A DNA stretch of 64,000 nucleotides from Brugia malayi (Eukaryota > Nematoda > Chromadorea > Rhabditida > Onchocercidae), in contig NW_025062479.1 in assembly GCF_000002995.4 (NCBI RefSeq), forward strand, positions 13,479,721-13,543,720. The letters are read 5' to 3'. The first letter of the stretch is position 1. The number at the start of each line of letters is the position of its first letter. Position numbers and translations under genes: made by a program. This document shows, piece after piece, positions 10,662 through 23,401 of the stretch. Under the pieces are notes generated by a model, which worked only from the letters and a program-made list of their open reading frames with translations, ran no database searches and had not been told where the DNA came from.

Positions 10662-13600
10662 TTTGGTACACGTTGGACAATTTCTGATACGTCGTTCTAT
10701 GCCAAAACCGAATGAAGTTGAACACGTTGACCATTCAGTCCACTGTAGATCATCTATTAAAGCACCTTAGCATTAATTAGCTATTTTGTCATCAATAAAA
10801 ATGTTTAAATTAATTTGAAAGCCAATTTTAAATTAGTTCATATGCTTTGTAAAACTTATTGTTTTTTAGATTAAATAAATCTATTTGCATTAGTGATTTT
10901 GTCAGGTAAAATAAGCATACACCATAGTTCATATTTGACAAATTAATCAATGCATTTTATTTAATTAATAAATTAAGTTTAAATTTATTTAATTGATAAA
11001 TAAGCCAACTTTAAATTAGCTCGTATATTTTATATAATTATTGCCAGATAAAGAAGCTTTTTTTTCAAATGTAAAGAAAAAAAACAATTGATAAATTCAT
11101 ATGTACCCATGCATTTGCCATAACATAATTGGCGCTCTTGTCGTGACTTATGACATCGTTTTCCGCCAATGCATGCGCTCACTCTTAGACGAAAACCTTT
11201 TTGTCCACAAACTGAAGCTGTACAATTACTCCAGTTTGACCATTCAACCCATACTTGTAATATTTATAATAAAAAAAGAAAAGAAATCATCATCAAAAAA
11301 AAAAAAAATTATCGGAATATAATAACTCACACAATTTTTTCATGTTTGATGAAATTCAAAAAATTACAAATGTATTTTATTTATCTATTTCACTCAACAA
11401 TAATTTATTTGCATTTTTAGGACTAAATCATTAAAATTCTCCATTGAAGCTTACTTATATAATTAATTTAATCATTATTAATACATCACGCATATTAATT
11501 AGATTAATTATTATTACTTTTAATGCGTTTAGTTGTGGCAAAATCATTTATTGTTGACATATTACTTCTAAAAAAAATTTATTTCCGAAATTAAATTAAT
11601 TACTAAACAACTTCTCTTTTCCGATTTTGTTCATTGTTTCTTCCCTTTTTTCTTGCTCTTTTAGATCAATTAGTAAATTTTATCGTTCAAAATTTATAAA
11701 AAAAATTTTTTTTGTGAAATTTAAAATGTGAAAAAAAAAAAAGAATAATTCGCCCATTTTGTTCAATTATTGCGTTGTTTGGTAAATTTTTGACATTTTT
11801 TTGCATCAATTATATGAAATTATTTTTCAATGTTTCATTTCGTCCCGAACAATGTGACGAAAACTCAACAATTGTTCGTCTATTACAATTCAATTTCTAT
11901 CAGCTTTTGAAAATTTCAATTTTTTCTAAGTTAAAAGTTGAAAATTGTTTCAATTGTAATAAATTCTAGTAGTCTTTTTTTCTTTCCGTTTTGGTCTTAA
12001 AAAATTATAACTTATTTTCCTGTTTTTTTTCTGTAATTATTTGATTTTTTTAATCTATAATTGTGAAAACTGTTTTTTAATAATTTGAAAATAATTTAAG
12101 TGGATTTAAAAAAAAAATGAAAATATACGACAAAAAACCAGGGAAAGACTAGCATAGGAAAATTTTTTTTGGAAAAACTCAGAAATAACAGATTTAAAAA
12201 ATGGATAAATTTATTAAAATGTTTTTCACTCTTTTTGTATAGAAAGCGAGAAATGAACATGCTTGGAAAAATGAAGTGTAAATTACCCCACATCGGCCTT
12301 TAATGCAATAATGTTTTGTACCACACGGTGTATCATCCGGAAAAATGGTTGTTGTCCGGATTTGTCCATGAGATAGTAAGCACCTTAAATTACAAATATT
12401 GCTATTCTTTTTCAAATTGCTTATAATGCTCATGGATTAAATAATTGAAAAACTTCAATTTGTTAATTTGAAATTTTGAAAATTTTTTTAAAAAGCAGAA
12501 AAAAAACATGAAATTCTTTGAAATAATAAAGTTTTAAAGGAACAAAGATGAAAACTTGAGAGAAAGAGAGGAAAAATAAGAAATAATTAAAATATGCTCA
12601 AAAATTTTAGTCTAAGCTATTTTTTCAAATTAATTTAATAGTTATTTTAATTAATAATACCATATTTTGCACAAATGATCCTTATACTTCATTCCTTCGC
12701 CTGTTAAATTTTTAATTCTTCGGTCATTATTATCACAAAGTGTTGCACAATTTTTTGTTGCAAATTCTTCAATCGATATCCATCACATTTCTAACACATA
12801 AATTATTATTTGAAGAAAAAGAAATCAATTTTTAACCTAATTTCAAAAAATTTTTAAAAATTTCAAACTGTATGATTTTCATAAAATTCGGTTATGGAAT
12901 GGATAAAAATTTCAAAAATATCATCGTTTTTTCTTTTTTTTTTAAAATATTTTTGTTAAAAAAAAATTCTAAAAAACGATAAAAATTATAATAATGAGTC
13001 TACACTTTGCTAACCAAAGTATTCCGTATGTATCAACACCAATGCAATATGAACCATCACTACACGGACTGAAATTTGTGGCCAAAAAAAAAAAAAAAAA
13101 AAAAACAAAAAAATAATAAAAAAGAAGAAAATAGACTTCAATCAATTTTTTTTTAACAAATTTGTCAAAAAAATTAAGGAAACAAAATAAATTTTGGTTA
13201 AAAAAAAACAAAATCAAACTAAATAAACAAAATGGAAAAAAAAAAAAAAAAAAATAAAATAAAATTAAGGACTATAAGATACGTTTGTAATTTTTTCAAA
13301 AAGAAAAAGGAAAAATATTTGAGTGCATATTTTGCAAATTAGAGAACTTTTGAAAATATTTCATATTTTTTTTGTGAATCAAAAAAATTTTATTGTGACA
13401 AATTGCAGTGATTTCATTCATTCCTTCCCTATTATCATATCATTATGCACTAACAAATGAAATGGCAAATTTAATCATCCTGTAATTTACACAAAAGTAA
13501 CAATTAATTAGTTCGAAAACATTCAAAAGAAGAAAACAACAATTAACATAGCAGTAATAATTAAAATAATTCAAAGATAAAATTTGCATTTTTTTTTGAA

Positions 13601-13813
13601 ACTAAATTTAGCAAAAAATATTTCAACATGCACTTACTAAAGATTATCACAAATTCGTATTGAACGTCGTACTTTAATTTGTCCACTTATTTGACATGGA
13701 ACACATTCCGTCACGCAACTACCACGTCCACCATCTCTCCAACCACTCCAACCGCCATGGCGTAAAATGATAAATTCCGGTATTGCCGATTTACAGTGAC
13801 CTTTAATACACCA
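10662..13813 (-). CDS. ADAMTS-family ancillary domains: disintegrin-like end, TSP1, cysteine-rich, two TSP1 repeats
   Basis: Read right to left, recognised exons are 13813-13638 (WCIKGHC then a GGWSGW thrombospondin start), 13068 to about 13005 (rest of that TSP1, PCSDGSYCIG), about 12766-12661 and 12383-12287 (cysteine-rich region: KNCATLCD, DHLCKIWC, DDTPCG, YCIKGRC), 11253-11107 (TSP1 with WVEWSNWSNC) and 10753-10662 (TSP1 with WTEWSTCSTS). The order disintegrin-TSP1-cysteine-rich-TSP1 repeats is that of secreted ADAMTS metalloproteases of the extracellular matrix. Junctions 13638/13068, 12661/12383 and 11107/10753 keep phase. Joins around 13005/12766 and 12287/11253 do not fit as drawn, so exons are missing or the frame is broken. 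No spacer domain or stop was found. With the damaged protease exon upstream, this may be a decaying or non-catalytic gene. Confidence 0.6.
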
Positions 13814-13957
13814 CTGAAATTGAGCTTATAATACTATGATACTACAACCTCATTGAAAAAAAAAAAAAATGAATTTATTATTTAAAATGTAAATATTAAG
13901 ATATTTTGAACTTTTTGAATTCATAACTTATCTGTCATAAGTTAATGATAATATCAT

Positions 13958-13994
13958 TTCTTTCTCCCTCTATCTCTCCCTCTCTGTCTCTCTT
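13958..13994 (+). repeat. Pyrimidine (CT-rich) microsatellite
   Basis: A run of imperfect TCTC/CCTC words just upstream (on the minus strand) of the ADAMTS disintegrin-end exon, so probably intronic. Similar tracts occur near 14753-14776 and 61220-61240. Confidence 0.85.
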
Positions 13995-14299
13995 AAATGA
14001 TAAATGTTATCCAATACTTCATTCGTTATCATACAACAACAAACAACAATAAAACTTGATATTCTGTAAACGATAAGAAACTTAATAATAATTGTATGGC
14101 ACTTAATTTTGCCAAATAAAAAGTTAAATGGAAATTTTGTCATTTTATAGCATTTAATTTCAGTATCATATGGTATAAATTTTTATTTTCACTTATTTCT
14201 TCATAAAATTTAATAATTCAGACTCATTGCAATATTTTATTATTATTACAAATAAATAAAAAAATTTGTTATTTTTACAAAATATAATACTTTAACAGA

Positions 14300-14520
14300 T
14301 ATATTTGAATTGTTATATTATATATTTAGACACAATATATATTTGAATTATTGTGTTATATATGTATGCATGATAATGATAATTTGTAAATTACAATGAT
14401 AAATATTGATAAGAAACGTATAAAATATATACATATTTAATGTATTATATAATATAATTGAATTATTATGTTATATATGATATTTAAATATATGTTTGAG
14501 TTATTCTGTACTTATAGATA
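14300..14520. repeat. Degenerate AT-rich tandem-like block
   Basis: The words TATTTGAATT, TTATATTATAT and variants with GTTATATATG recur about every 40-150 bases (near 14325, 14340, 14455 and 14490). The copies are too diverged to define a unit. It sits between the metalloprotease and disintegrin remnants of the ADAMTS-like gene. Confidence 0.4.
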
Positions 14521-14593
14521 ATAATGATAAATGTGAATAAGTTATGGTAATATTATGATAAAAAATATATTTGTTGAAAAATTATCACACAAA

Positions 14594-14674
14594 CTTTTGG
14601 CCAATTTCCTGTGCAACAATAAAAATACTACTAAAATCATGGCCTTCACTAACTCGATTGCATTATTATACGTT
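14594..14674 (-). pseudogene. ADAMTS metalloprotease zinc-site exon, degenerate
   Basis: The minus strand reads CNRVSEGHDFSS followed by IFIVAQEIGQKF, which matches the ADAMTS pattern of Cys, acidic stretch, SAF-IAHEIGHxxG. Both zinc-binding histidines of HExxH are glutamine here (CAG at 14609-14611, CAA at 14597-14599). The frame is interrupted just upstream by two TAA codons (14663-14668), and a stop follows soon after. The only rescue would be a weak acceptor at GAGTTAG, which happens to keep phase with the exon at 15020-14960. A catalytically dead or decayed protease module is the simplest reading. Sequencing error cannot explain two separate His-to-Gln changes plus stops easily. Confidence 0.55.
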
Positions 14675-14959
14675 CTCTGTCTTTAAAATAAGTAAAAAAA
14701 AATTAATTATAATTAAATAAATAAGCATAACTCGATTACAAGGTTGTATATATCCTCCCTCTCCCTCTTCTCCCTATATAATATTACATAACTGCAGCTG
14801 AGTATAATTTTATTTTAAATTTTAGACATTACTCTTTTGTTTATTTTTATTTTGGCATTTAACATCTATTTAGTTTTTAGATAATAGCAAAATTAATTTA
14901 AAAAGATATTCTTGAAAAAAAAACTTCTTTTAATTTAAAATGAATAATAATTAACATAC

Positions 14960-15020
14960 CCGATGAAGAGTAATGCATGATCAGATCGCTTAGTTGGTTT
15001 GCTATTTCGATTCAATATAG
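14960..15020 (-). CDS. ADAMTS metalloprotease exon fragment (SDHALLFIG)
   Basis: The 61-base exon after acceptor TTATCAAG and before donor GTATGT encodes NRNSKPTKRSDHALLFIG. The final SDHALLFIG corresponds to the DHAxLLTG strand found in ADAM/ADAMTS catalytic domains ahead of the zinc site. Roughly 30 residues that normally separate this strand from HExxH were not found between it and the exon at 14.6 kb. No propeptide or signal-peptide exon was recognised farther upstream. Confidence 0.5.
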
Positions 15021-16524
15021 CTTGATAAATGCAAAATGAAAAAGTGTTGCATTACCATTTCCATGGAAATTACGTGACATTCAACCTTTTATTTTTTTTT
15101 TCTTAATTTATTTTAAATTTTCTTTTGTTGTCTTATTTTTTGTTTATGCATAAACTTTTTCAGTGACTATAATTCATTTAGTTGTCAATTATTTTCAACG
15201 ATGATCTTTAATGATTAATGTTGAAATAAAACATTAATCTGAAAATGATCAAATAATATTTAATACTGGAAATGAATATAATTATTAATATTTATTATTT
15301 ATTAGCCTCAAATGAATAGAGCTGACTTTCAAAAAAAAAATAGCCTTATTCAAATAGCGAAAAAAAATATTTTATCACTAGCTTAAAAAAGACGCACTCA
15401 CACTAGCTAATTAATTGTTCTTAGCTATTAGTTAATTAATTAGTTTCACTGACTTCAAAATAAAAATAACAGTTTTCACTTTTAAAATATTCATTGTTTA
15501 CAATTAATGCACAATTTCGAAATGTTAAATATACTTTATCTTAATTGCTGAAAATGCAACCAAAATGCATCATCAATAAACAAAGGTCAAGTCCAATTGT
15601 TAATTTATCATTTCTAAAAAAAAGATAATTTCAAGCGGTAATTTTTAAAATTTCACGAATGTTCCCACTTTTTCCGGATTACAAAATATTTCGAATAATT
15701 GTAATATTATTTGAATGGTAAAACATTTTTTTAGCTAATTTATTATTTGTAAAATAATACCGCAAATTATGGAAGTATGTATTGTTCTATTTGCCAGATG
15801 GATTCTAAAAATTAATTTTCAAATAATAAATATAACATGATTTAATTTAAATCTATTTTATTTGCCATTTCTTCGTTTATTTTGACATTTTTTTTTTAAT
15901 TTTCAAATTAATTTTTTTATTGTAATTGAATATTTTCATTTATTATCAGGCAAATTTTTTGATAGGATTTCATGGGATTAAAATTTAGAATTTATAAAAT
16001 TCAGAAAAATTCTGATCATAAGATCAAAATTTGAAATATTTGTTTTAATGTCATTTTTAAAATTTTATTGTATTCCTGCAAGCAAATGTGGCAAAAACAA
16101 TTTTTAAAAAATTCAAACAATTATTTTGTCAATTAGTAATTCGATCATTCAGTTTTTCAAATGATAACAGTATGAATTTGATTTTTATTGGTATCAAAAA
16201 TTTTTATTGTATAATTGAAAAGAAATTATTTTAAAGTCATTTCATTTCATTTGACATCGATTAAATCCATTTTATTGTTTATGAAATTTTTAGTGCATCA
16301 TCAACATAAAATTATCATGTCTGATAAGATTTACTTAACAAGCACTTTCTTTTTGTTGATCCTATCAAACTCATACATAATGTTATTTCATTTATTTTAT
16401 TACTATTTAGATATTATACTTGCTTGCACCTATATCATTAATTATGTTTTATTTCTTTATCCTATTTTGTGTTTGTTTAGAACTTTAAGACAATTTACAG
16501 ATAGAATTCATAAATTGTGTTAGA

Positions 16525-16555
<31 letters not shown>

Positions 16556-19500
16556 TACATACTAATCTGAAAGCGATAAAAAATTATTTCAATAAAAAAA
16601 TATTATTCAATCATATCACATTATACAAAATGCTTTGTTTTTTTTTTTTTAAAATTAGTTTTTTAGTCTTTTTAACCATTAGGTCTGCTTTTTTTTTTTT
16701 TTTTTTTTTTTGAAATTCAAGTGGATTATTGTTTTTTGATACTACTAAGTTATGTAAGCTTAATTAAAGTTTTTTTTTTCTTTTTTGATTTCCATTATAA
16801 ACCATTCAATTCTAATAAATGGTCTTAGTTTTAAACCATTTTTGAATAAAGATTTAAAAAAAAAATTGTTTTTGTGGAATATATTCTTTATATGTACAAA
16901 AGCTGAGCAAAAATTAAAATAAATGAGAATAAAAATATAGCAAAAAAGATGAAGTACCAATATAAATATATAATAAAATTAAAATATCAATTTAGATACA
17001 GATAATCCATTACAATACTTGATTTCAATATGTTTTGAATACGCACAAAGTATATAAAATATTCTCAGCTCATTCGATCATTCAGTATTACTGCTTTTTA
17101 ACTTTTTCTTCATTTAATTTGCAAAAAGAATTGAGAATTTCTTTTTGCTAATAAATAATTGACTTATTCGCTTCAACTACGCTACGTTCAAATGTTAAAA
17201 AATGTAAATTATTAAAATTTCAAAAGTAAATCTCAAACATTTATTGTCAGTACAATTTTTGAGGAACTATAAAAAACTAACAAAGTATATTTTTAAACCT
17301 ACACTAATACATTTTTTATAAATATTTTTTTTAAATCGAAGTTAATGCATTTTTTATACCTTTTCATTTTTGCATTTTTTTATTATATTTACATAATTTT
17401 TTGTTATTATATATTTTATTCTGCAATTTTATTTTAAAATACACATTCCCTTTAAATCTTTCGTGGTAATGAGCAATTTTAAATTAACTAATATGAATTA
17501 ATATAAATTAATATAAATTAGTATAACTAAGCTTATGTCAAATTTAAGCGTAAACTCTTATCGTACATCGATTGGTTTCGCAAAAATTCAGCATTTGATA
17601 TTGTTTACTAAGCATTAGCCTTTAATAAATATTTTCTGAGGAAAAAAAAAGTTTTAAAAAAAACTTTAGCGAAGTGTTTGAGTGTAATTATTTCAAAAAA
17701 ATTTTTTTTATTACAATTTAATATCAATTTATTATTTCTTTTTTTTTGTTTTTTTCTTGTTCCTTTTCAAATATTATTATTTAAAACAATTAATCAAAAG
17801 AAATTCTTACCTAAAAAATAATTTGAATTTTTCCATTTTTTCAGAAAAAGAGGAAAGAAATTTTTTCCGTTTGTTAGAAAAAAATGTTGAACAATTAATT
17901 TAATTTATTATTATTGTTTCTCTTTACCTCTATTTTTTTATTATCATTTATCATCAAAAGGATATAAAATATAAATTACTAATTAATTCTTTGGTATTTT
18001 TTTTCAATGAAGAAGAAACAAGAAAAACCCGCCAATAGTTTCATTCATTTTTAATTGATGGATTTTTGTTTCCGCTTTTCTTTTTTTGTTTTAAAGTAAT
18101 TAACAAAAATGAATGCTAATCATAGTGTGAAGAGCTAGTTGTAAATAAACTAATTAGCTAACTGTCCTAAACACTAATCAATTGTAATATTATAATTAAA
18201 AAACACATTTACATTATTAATTTTAGTCCTTAAAAGATGGAAAAAACGAAAAATAGAAAAAAAGAATAAAAAAAATCTGAGAGTTCCGAGACATTATTTA
18301 AAAAAAAAAAAAAAAAAACTAACAAATAATATTTTACTTCATATCAATACTACACATATTAAATCAGCACTCTTCCACAATCTTTTTTTGTTCTAGAGAT
18401 TTAAATTTAAGGGTCAATAATATTATTACTACTTAAATACTAGTTAATAATATCTTTACCACTTGAATATTAAAACTTAAAATTACTACCAACATTTCTC
18501 GAATAAATATAAGAAAGTGAGTAGAAAAAAAAAAAAAAAAAACATAAAACTTACATGAAATAATACAATAATAACGAGAAGGCAGAATTGAAATAAATGA
18601 ACATTTAATGCTTAATTGCTAGTTAAAAACAATTATAATAATAATTAAAGGAATGACCAAATAAGAGTTGAAGATAAGGAAAAGATCGATAGTAAAATAA
18701 TTACTTGAATAAAAAAAAAAGTTTATTTTTTTTCAAATCTTAGTCAAATTAATCTGATGGAAAGTCCTAGATCTGTTTGGATGAAAATTATTCAAAAGCA
18801 GAGAAAGGAACCAATCATTTAAAAAAAAACGTTTCACTACAAAATGTTTTATCTTATCTTTGTTTCCTTCATTAATATATGAAACTGGTTGAGGACTAAT
18901 TCATTCACTCTTTATTGCTGCTTTCATTTTTTTTTTTAATTCATTAAAATTAAATTTAATTCTTACTCCATTTAATTACATTGTATACATTTATCAAATA
19001 TTAAGAACTGGAAGCTTTTGCTTGCTAATTTAGATTTGAAAAAAAAATTTTATTTATTTTAATTCCTGTGATAGGAAAAGAGGCATATCAATGGAGAAAA
19101 AGTAAGAAAAACTTTTAACTTGCTTTTTTTCCTAATTTGTTAGATAATTTTCAGCGTATTATTCACATTATTAATGTTAATGTTGAGCAAAATAAATAAA
19201 TCAAATGTAAGAAAAAAAACTATAGTCAAGCTTCTTAACATTTATTATTAAAAATAACGAAAGCTGATAAAGAGAAAATAAATCTCATTACTCAAAAAAA
19301 TTTAGTATGACCGCATAGCAACTTTGCGACTAAATTATATAGTGATTTTTACAATTAATTTATGCAGTACGATTTTGTTATTTTCATTTTTTTTTCTGGT
19401 CTTAGCTTATTTAATTTACAGCAGTGACAGCTATTAAGTTCACTAGCTATTTCATTAAATATAAATGCTAAAAGAAAAATTATTAACATAAAATTTACTT

Positions 19501-20536
19501 CAAAAAAAGTATTTCAGAAAGAAAAAAAAAGATAAAACAGAAACCATAATGCCTGAATTATCGAATAATTAATTGAATGCATTAACAAATCCAGTTACTC
19601 TACTTAAATTTAATGCGCATTTTAGAATTATCAACATCACTTAATCAAAATTTAAGCATTTGCTCAAATTTTTAAAAAAATTTTACTACTTCACTAATAA
19701 TTCTACTACTATTTCACTACATTATATTTAGTTGAAATATTTTGAAATTAGCGTTGTAATGTTGAAAATATTTTGTGCTTCTTTTTTTTTCTTTGTTATC
19801 ACTTTCTACTCAAACAAAATCAGTAAGTAAATATGCATAATATTATCATAACTAATCATATCAATTTGCACGAATGTAATACTCATTACAACAAAAAATT
19901 TGTACTAAATAAGCATTTCATATTATATAGGAGATGTATAGGACATGCAAATAATACTGCAATTGTATTTTGTGCAATGATAAATTGAAATATGAATGAA
20001 ATGCTTCATAATTTTCGAATGCTCATGTGAAGTCTTGAAATTTGCTTATTTGAAACTTTCACTATTAATTTCATCTCATTTCCATTTGACAAAAATTTTT
20101 ATATGTGATGATTAAGCTTAATAAACAATTTAACGCCTTATATAAGATGTAAATAAGATAAGGAATTATTCCATGTTGATTTTGCATTATGTCGTGGATA
20201 GGGATTTTACGGAAAAGAGAACAAAATCGAATAAAATTAGTAAAACATTGAAAGACGGACAGGACAGAGAGCGAGAGAGAGAGCAGTAAAAGAGAATATG
20301 GGAATATCTTCATAATTTCTACAAAACATTCTGAGAAAACAAGTTAAATCAACATCAAAAAAAAAAAAAAAAAAAAAAAAAGAAAAAAGCTCAGATTGGG
20401 TGAATAATAAAACAATGAAAAAGAAAAATAAAACATCAAAAAATAAATTGTATTAAATTGGGTAATCACTTTTCTTTTCTTCTTTCTCAGCTATTCTAGC
20501 AAATTAGAAGAAAACAGGACACTGAAAAATGCTGAT
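15021..20536. other. AT-rich intergenic DNA, no gene recognised
   Basis: No convincing exon was found. The 102-codon frame at 16215-16523 is hydrophobic low-complexity sequence without Met context or splice support. If the ADAMTS-like gene is intact its propeptide and signal exons should lie here on the minus strand, and I could not find them. The segment contains an AAT trinucleotide repeat, poly-A/T runs and a purine tract near 20258-20290. Confidence 0.55.
16525..16553 (+). repeat. (AAT)n microsatellite
   Basis: About nine to ten perfect AAT units in an otherwise featureless AT-rich stretch. Confidence 0.95.
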
Positions 20537-22253
20537 TTATGGAAGATTCTCACGAACTTCTCGGTGAATTTTCTTCACCAAAACATAAGCGCTATCTGGT
20601 TCAATCCTTTTATAGTATTTTTCAGCTACACCAACAATTTCAAAACCGAAACGTTTGTAGAAATCCAATGCTGACTCATTATTAATCTGAAAAAAAAAGT
20701 GAAACAGAAGCATTAGTAATTTCACAAATTTATATTTACTCATTTAAACATTCATATTGGAATTAGACAAAAGGAAAGGAATTTTAAATCAACCAAGAAG
20801 ATAAATTGAATCTATAAACTCATGAAAAAATAACAGAAATTCATCATATTGATGGAGATAATGATATAAAATACTGTTATACATAGCAATTAAACTGTGA
20901 AACAATATAAGCATAATGTTTCTGGTTAGTTTCTACATTAAACAATTAATAAAATGTTAAAGAGCTTAACATTTTTGAGGACAGTAATATACAAAGGTGA
21001 TATTTAAAAGAAAATAAAAATTAAATTTGAGGAGAAACCTGAACGTGAAGATAGATGTTTTCAATTGTTGGATCTCTGTCGCAAAGTGTGAAAACATGTT
21101 CCAGTAACATTGTACCAATCCCATGTCTGCAAATAAAATGATAATTTCCGAACAAAATTAACTGCCCACGCATAAATTTTTAATACAACCAATGATGCAG
21201 CCAATCAGAGCAAAGTGAAATAACAAAAATCAATTTTAAAAATGATATAGACAGGTAAAATTTACACTAAATTTAATTTCTTTGATATCGTTCTAAACTT
21301 TTTATTAATGTAGAAGATGGGCTATTTAAAAATTGTAAACAAACTACTATAAAATATTTAATATATATATATGTAAAAACTATTTTGGTTATTATAATTA
21401 TCCAATAAACATATATATATAATTAGCACTGCTAACTTACCGTCTATAAGGTGCCAAAGTTCCAAGTGTCATAATATACAGCCGACGCATACCATTTTGT
21501 GTATCAATTCGACAGCAAACACCACCCACAACAATATCATTAAAATAAGCTAATTTCGCTAATTCACCCGCTGTGACAATTTCCTTATAAAATTTGTCAT
21601 TGTATGCTACTGGGAAGACTGCCTGATTAAGTCGTTTCAATTGCTGAAAAAAAAAAAAAAAAAATTGATTTATAAAATAAATATTTGCGAAATTTATGCA
21701 TGTATTCAAAATTACTTGGTGAAAAAAGAATGAGAGTAATAAAATTGAAAAATTAAACCTCATAATTTTGACATTTCAATATATTTCAAATTTATGTAAC
21801 GCATGTATAAAAAAATTTGAAAATATCAAGTTATATTAACAATTTATTCAATATTTTGGAATGATAAATATTACCAATAAAGCCATAACTTGTAAGGCCA
21901 TATTTTGTCAAAAAAAGGATAATTTTGCAAACCATCTACTTTTTTTTCCAAAAATAATATCACTATTTTCAATTGCGAAAATATAGGAAACCTAATTTAT
22001 TATAGGATAAATATAAACTCATTGAGTAATAAATGAATTAGGTATAATTCAGAGTGAAAAATGAATTTATTTCACTGATTACCTCAACATTATGATGAGT
22101 GACATCACCTAATTCCATATCACAACGTCCAACACATCTCACTCGCCTTGGCTCATCATTTATCACAAATGATTGTCCGTTAACTTGATGCGTACCATAT
22201 TGATCATTGCTATTATCACCTGTAGAATTTTCTGCATTCTCTGACGGTGCCAT
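20537..22253 (-). CDS. NAA50: N-alpha-acetyltransferase 50 (NatE catalytic subunit, San)
   Basis: Four exons, 22253-22083, 21643-21441, 21126-21039 and 20686-20537, join in phase to 203 residues. The core from MELGDVTHHN to the end follows human NAA50 closely: QLKRLNQAVFPVAYNDKFYK, LAKLAYFNDI, the acetyl-CoA loop RRHGIG, and the catalytic neighbourhoods RLYIMTLG (Tyr) and IYLHVQ (His), then FYKRFGFE and YYKRIEP. The enzyme acetylates N-terminal Met followed by a hydrophobic residue and is needed for sister-chromatid cohesion in animals. The chosen start adds 45 residues before the family's usual first segment; the extension is acidic/Asn-rich and then RRVRC. An internal Met (MELGDVT) could serve as an alternative start. 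Donors are GTAATC, GTAAGT and GTTTCT. Confidence 0.95.
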
Positions 22254-22261
22254 TCGATATA

Positions 22262-22268
22262 CTGAAAT
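22262..22268 (-). promoter_or_regulatory. Acceptor just upstream of the NAA50 ATG, probable SL trans-splice site
   Basis: On the minus strand ATTTCAG ends at 22262, followed by only eight bases (22261-22254) before ATG at 22253. The short leader and strong acceptor fit spliced-leader addition and support the upstream Met as the true start. Confidence 0.55.
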
Positions 22269-23401
22269 ATGTCAATCTTATTTTAAATTTACATAACAGA
22301 TCAATTAGAATTTAATTTGTACAGTAATTCTATTTAATCTAGATGATTCAATGGTTTTTTCCTTAATAAACTAAAAATTTTAACATATTTTCTGTAATGT
22401 TATTAGTTTCAGAAAATTGAACAGTTAAAAATTGTTAATAAATTAGAAAATGAATTACAAAACATAAAATCTAACTAAAACCATATTCTGTTTTTCATAA
22501 TAATTAACAATAGACGTCCGATTTCAAATAAGATAACTAAGTTATAACTTAAAAAAAGAAAAAATCATGGTTAATAACACTATTTATTCTAATAAAAAGA
22601 ACAATTCAATTTTTAAATCATTTTTTTAATACAAGAATGATAAAATGATAGTTGCATTCCTGGCAGAAGAAACAGTTGCATAAGAAATCAATTCAGGTAA
22701 GAAAATAAAATTTTTGAAATAATCTATCAAAGAAATGAAAGAGCAGCAATAAAATGATGAGGTTTAAACAATACACTGATGCAAAAAATCAATACATGAA
22801 TCATGACTGACAGTAATGTGATAAAAATAATCAGTAACTTCATATGAATAATATGTAAATGATTAATATGAAGTGCTATAAATTTATGAGCAAAAAGAGG
22901 GAAAAAAGTAGGAAACGAATAAAAAAGGACTGTAAACAGCTTAGCCTTCTTTAAAATTGAAGCACTTTTAATAATAATAATCCTTTTAAAATTATTCACG
23001 TCAATTGTATTAGTTGGTTGCGATGCAAAAAAAAAAGAAAAAAAAAAACGCAACCTGATAATACCAAAAAGCAATGTAAAATATCCCGGAGATTTAGAAA
23101 TAAATCAGGATGAATTGACTATGTATTATTAAACTTAGCTCAGTTAACACAAGTCAACAAAAAAAAATCAATGAATTAAATTGTATCACATGAATTTTAA
23201 AAGATTTGTACACATTTAGCACTACGACTTACATTGCCTTCAATTATAGAAACATTTTCTTGCAATCCCACTGATTCACTTATTGATCCAAGGAACAACG
23301 GTCAAAGATCAAATAGTAGCTCAAAAGATCACAGCAAAAAATTTTCGACAGAAAACAATTAAATCCTTGATTAAAGAAAATACAAATTATTAACAATAAA
23401 A
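22269..23401. other. Intergenic spacer between NAA50 and the CEP350-like gene
   Basis: About 1.1 kb separates two genes on the same strand, too far for a typical nematode operon spacing of a few hundred bases. The open frame at 22727-23074 is a hydrophobic artefact of T-rich minus-strand sequence. No RNA gene or regulatory motif was recognised. Confidence 0.6.

Noticed and set aside
16215..16523. 102-codon plus-strand frame
   Set aside because: Ile/Leu/Phe/Tyr-rich translation of AT-rich DNA, no splice or start context.
20071..20313. Secretory-looking minus frame beginning MKIFPYSLLLLSLSLS
   Set aside because: The Leu/Ser run comes from a purine microsatellite read in antisense; nothing downstream forms a gene.
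22727..23074. 115-codon minus frame between NAA50 and the CEP350-like gene
   Set aside because: Composition reflects T-rich sequence; no recognised domain or matching exon.
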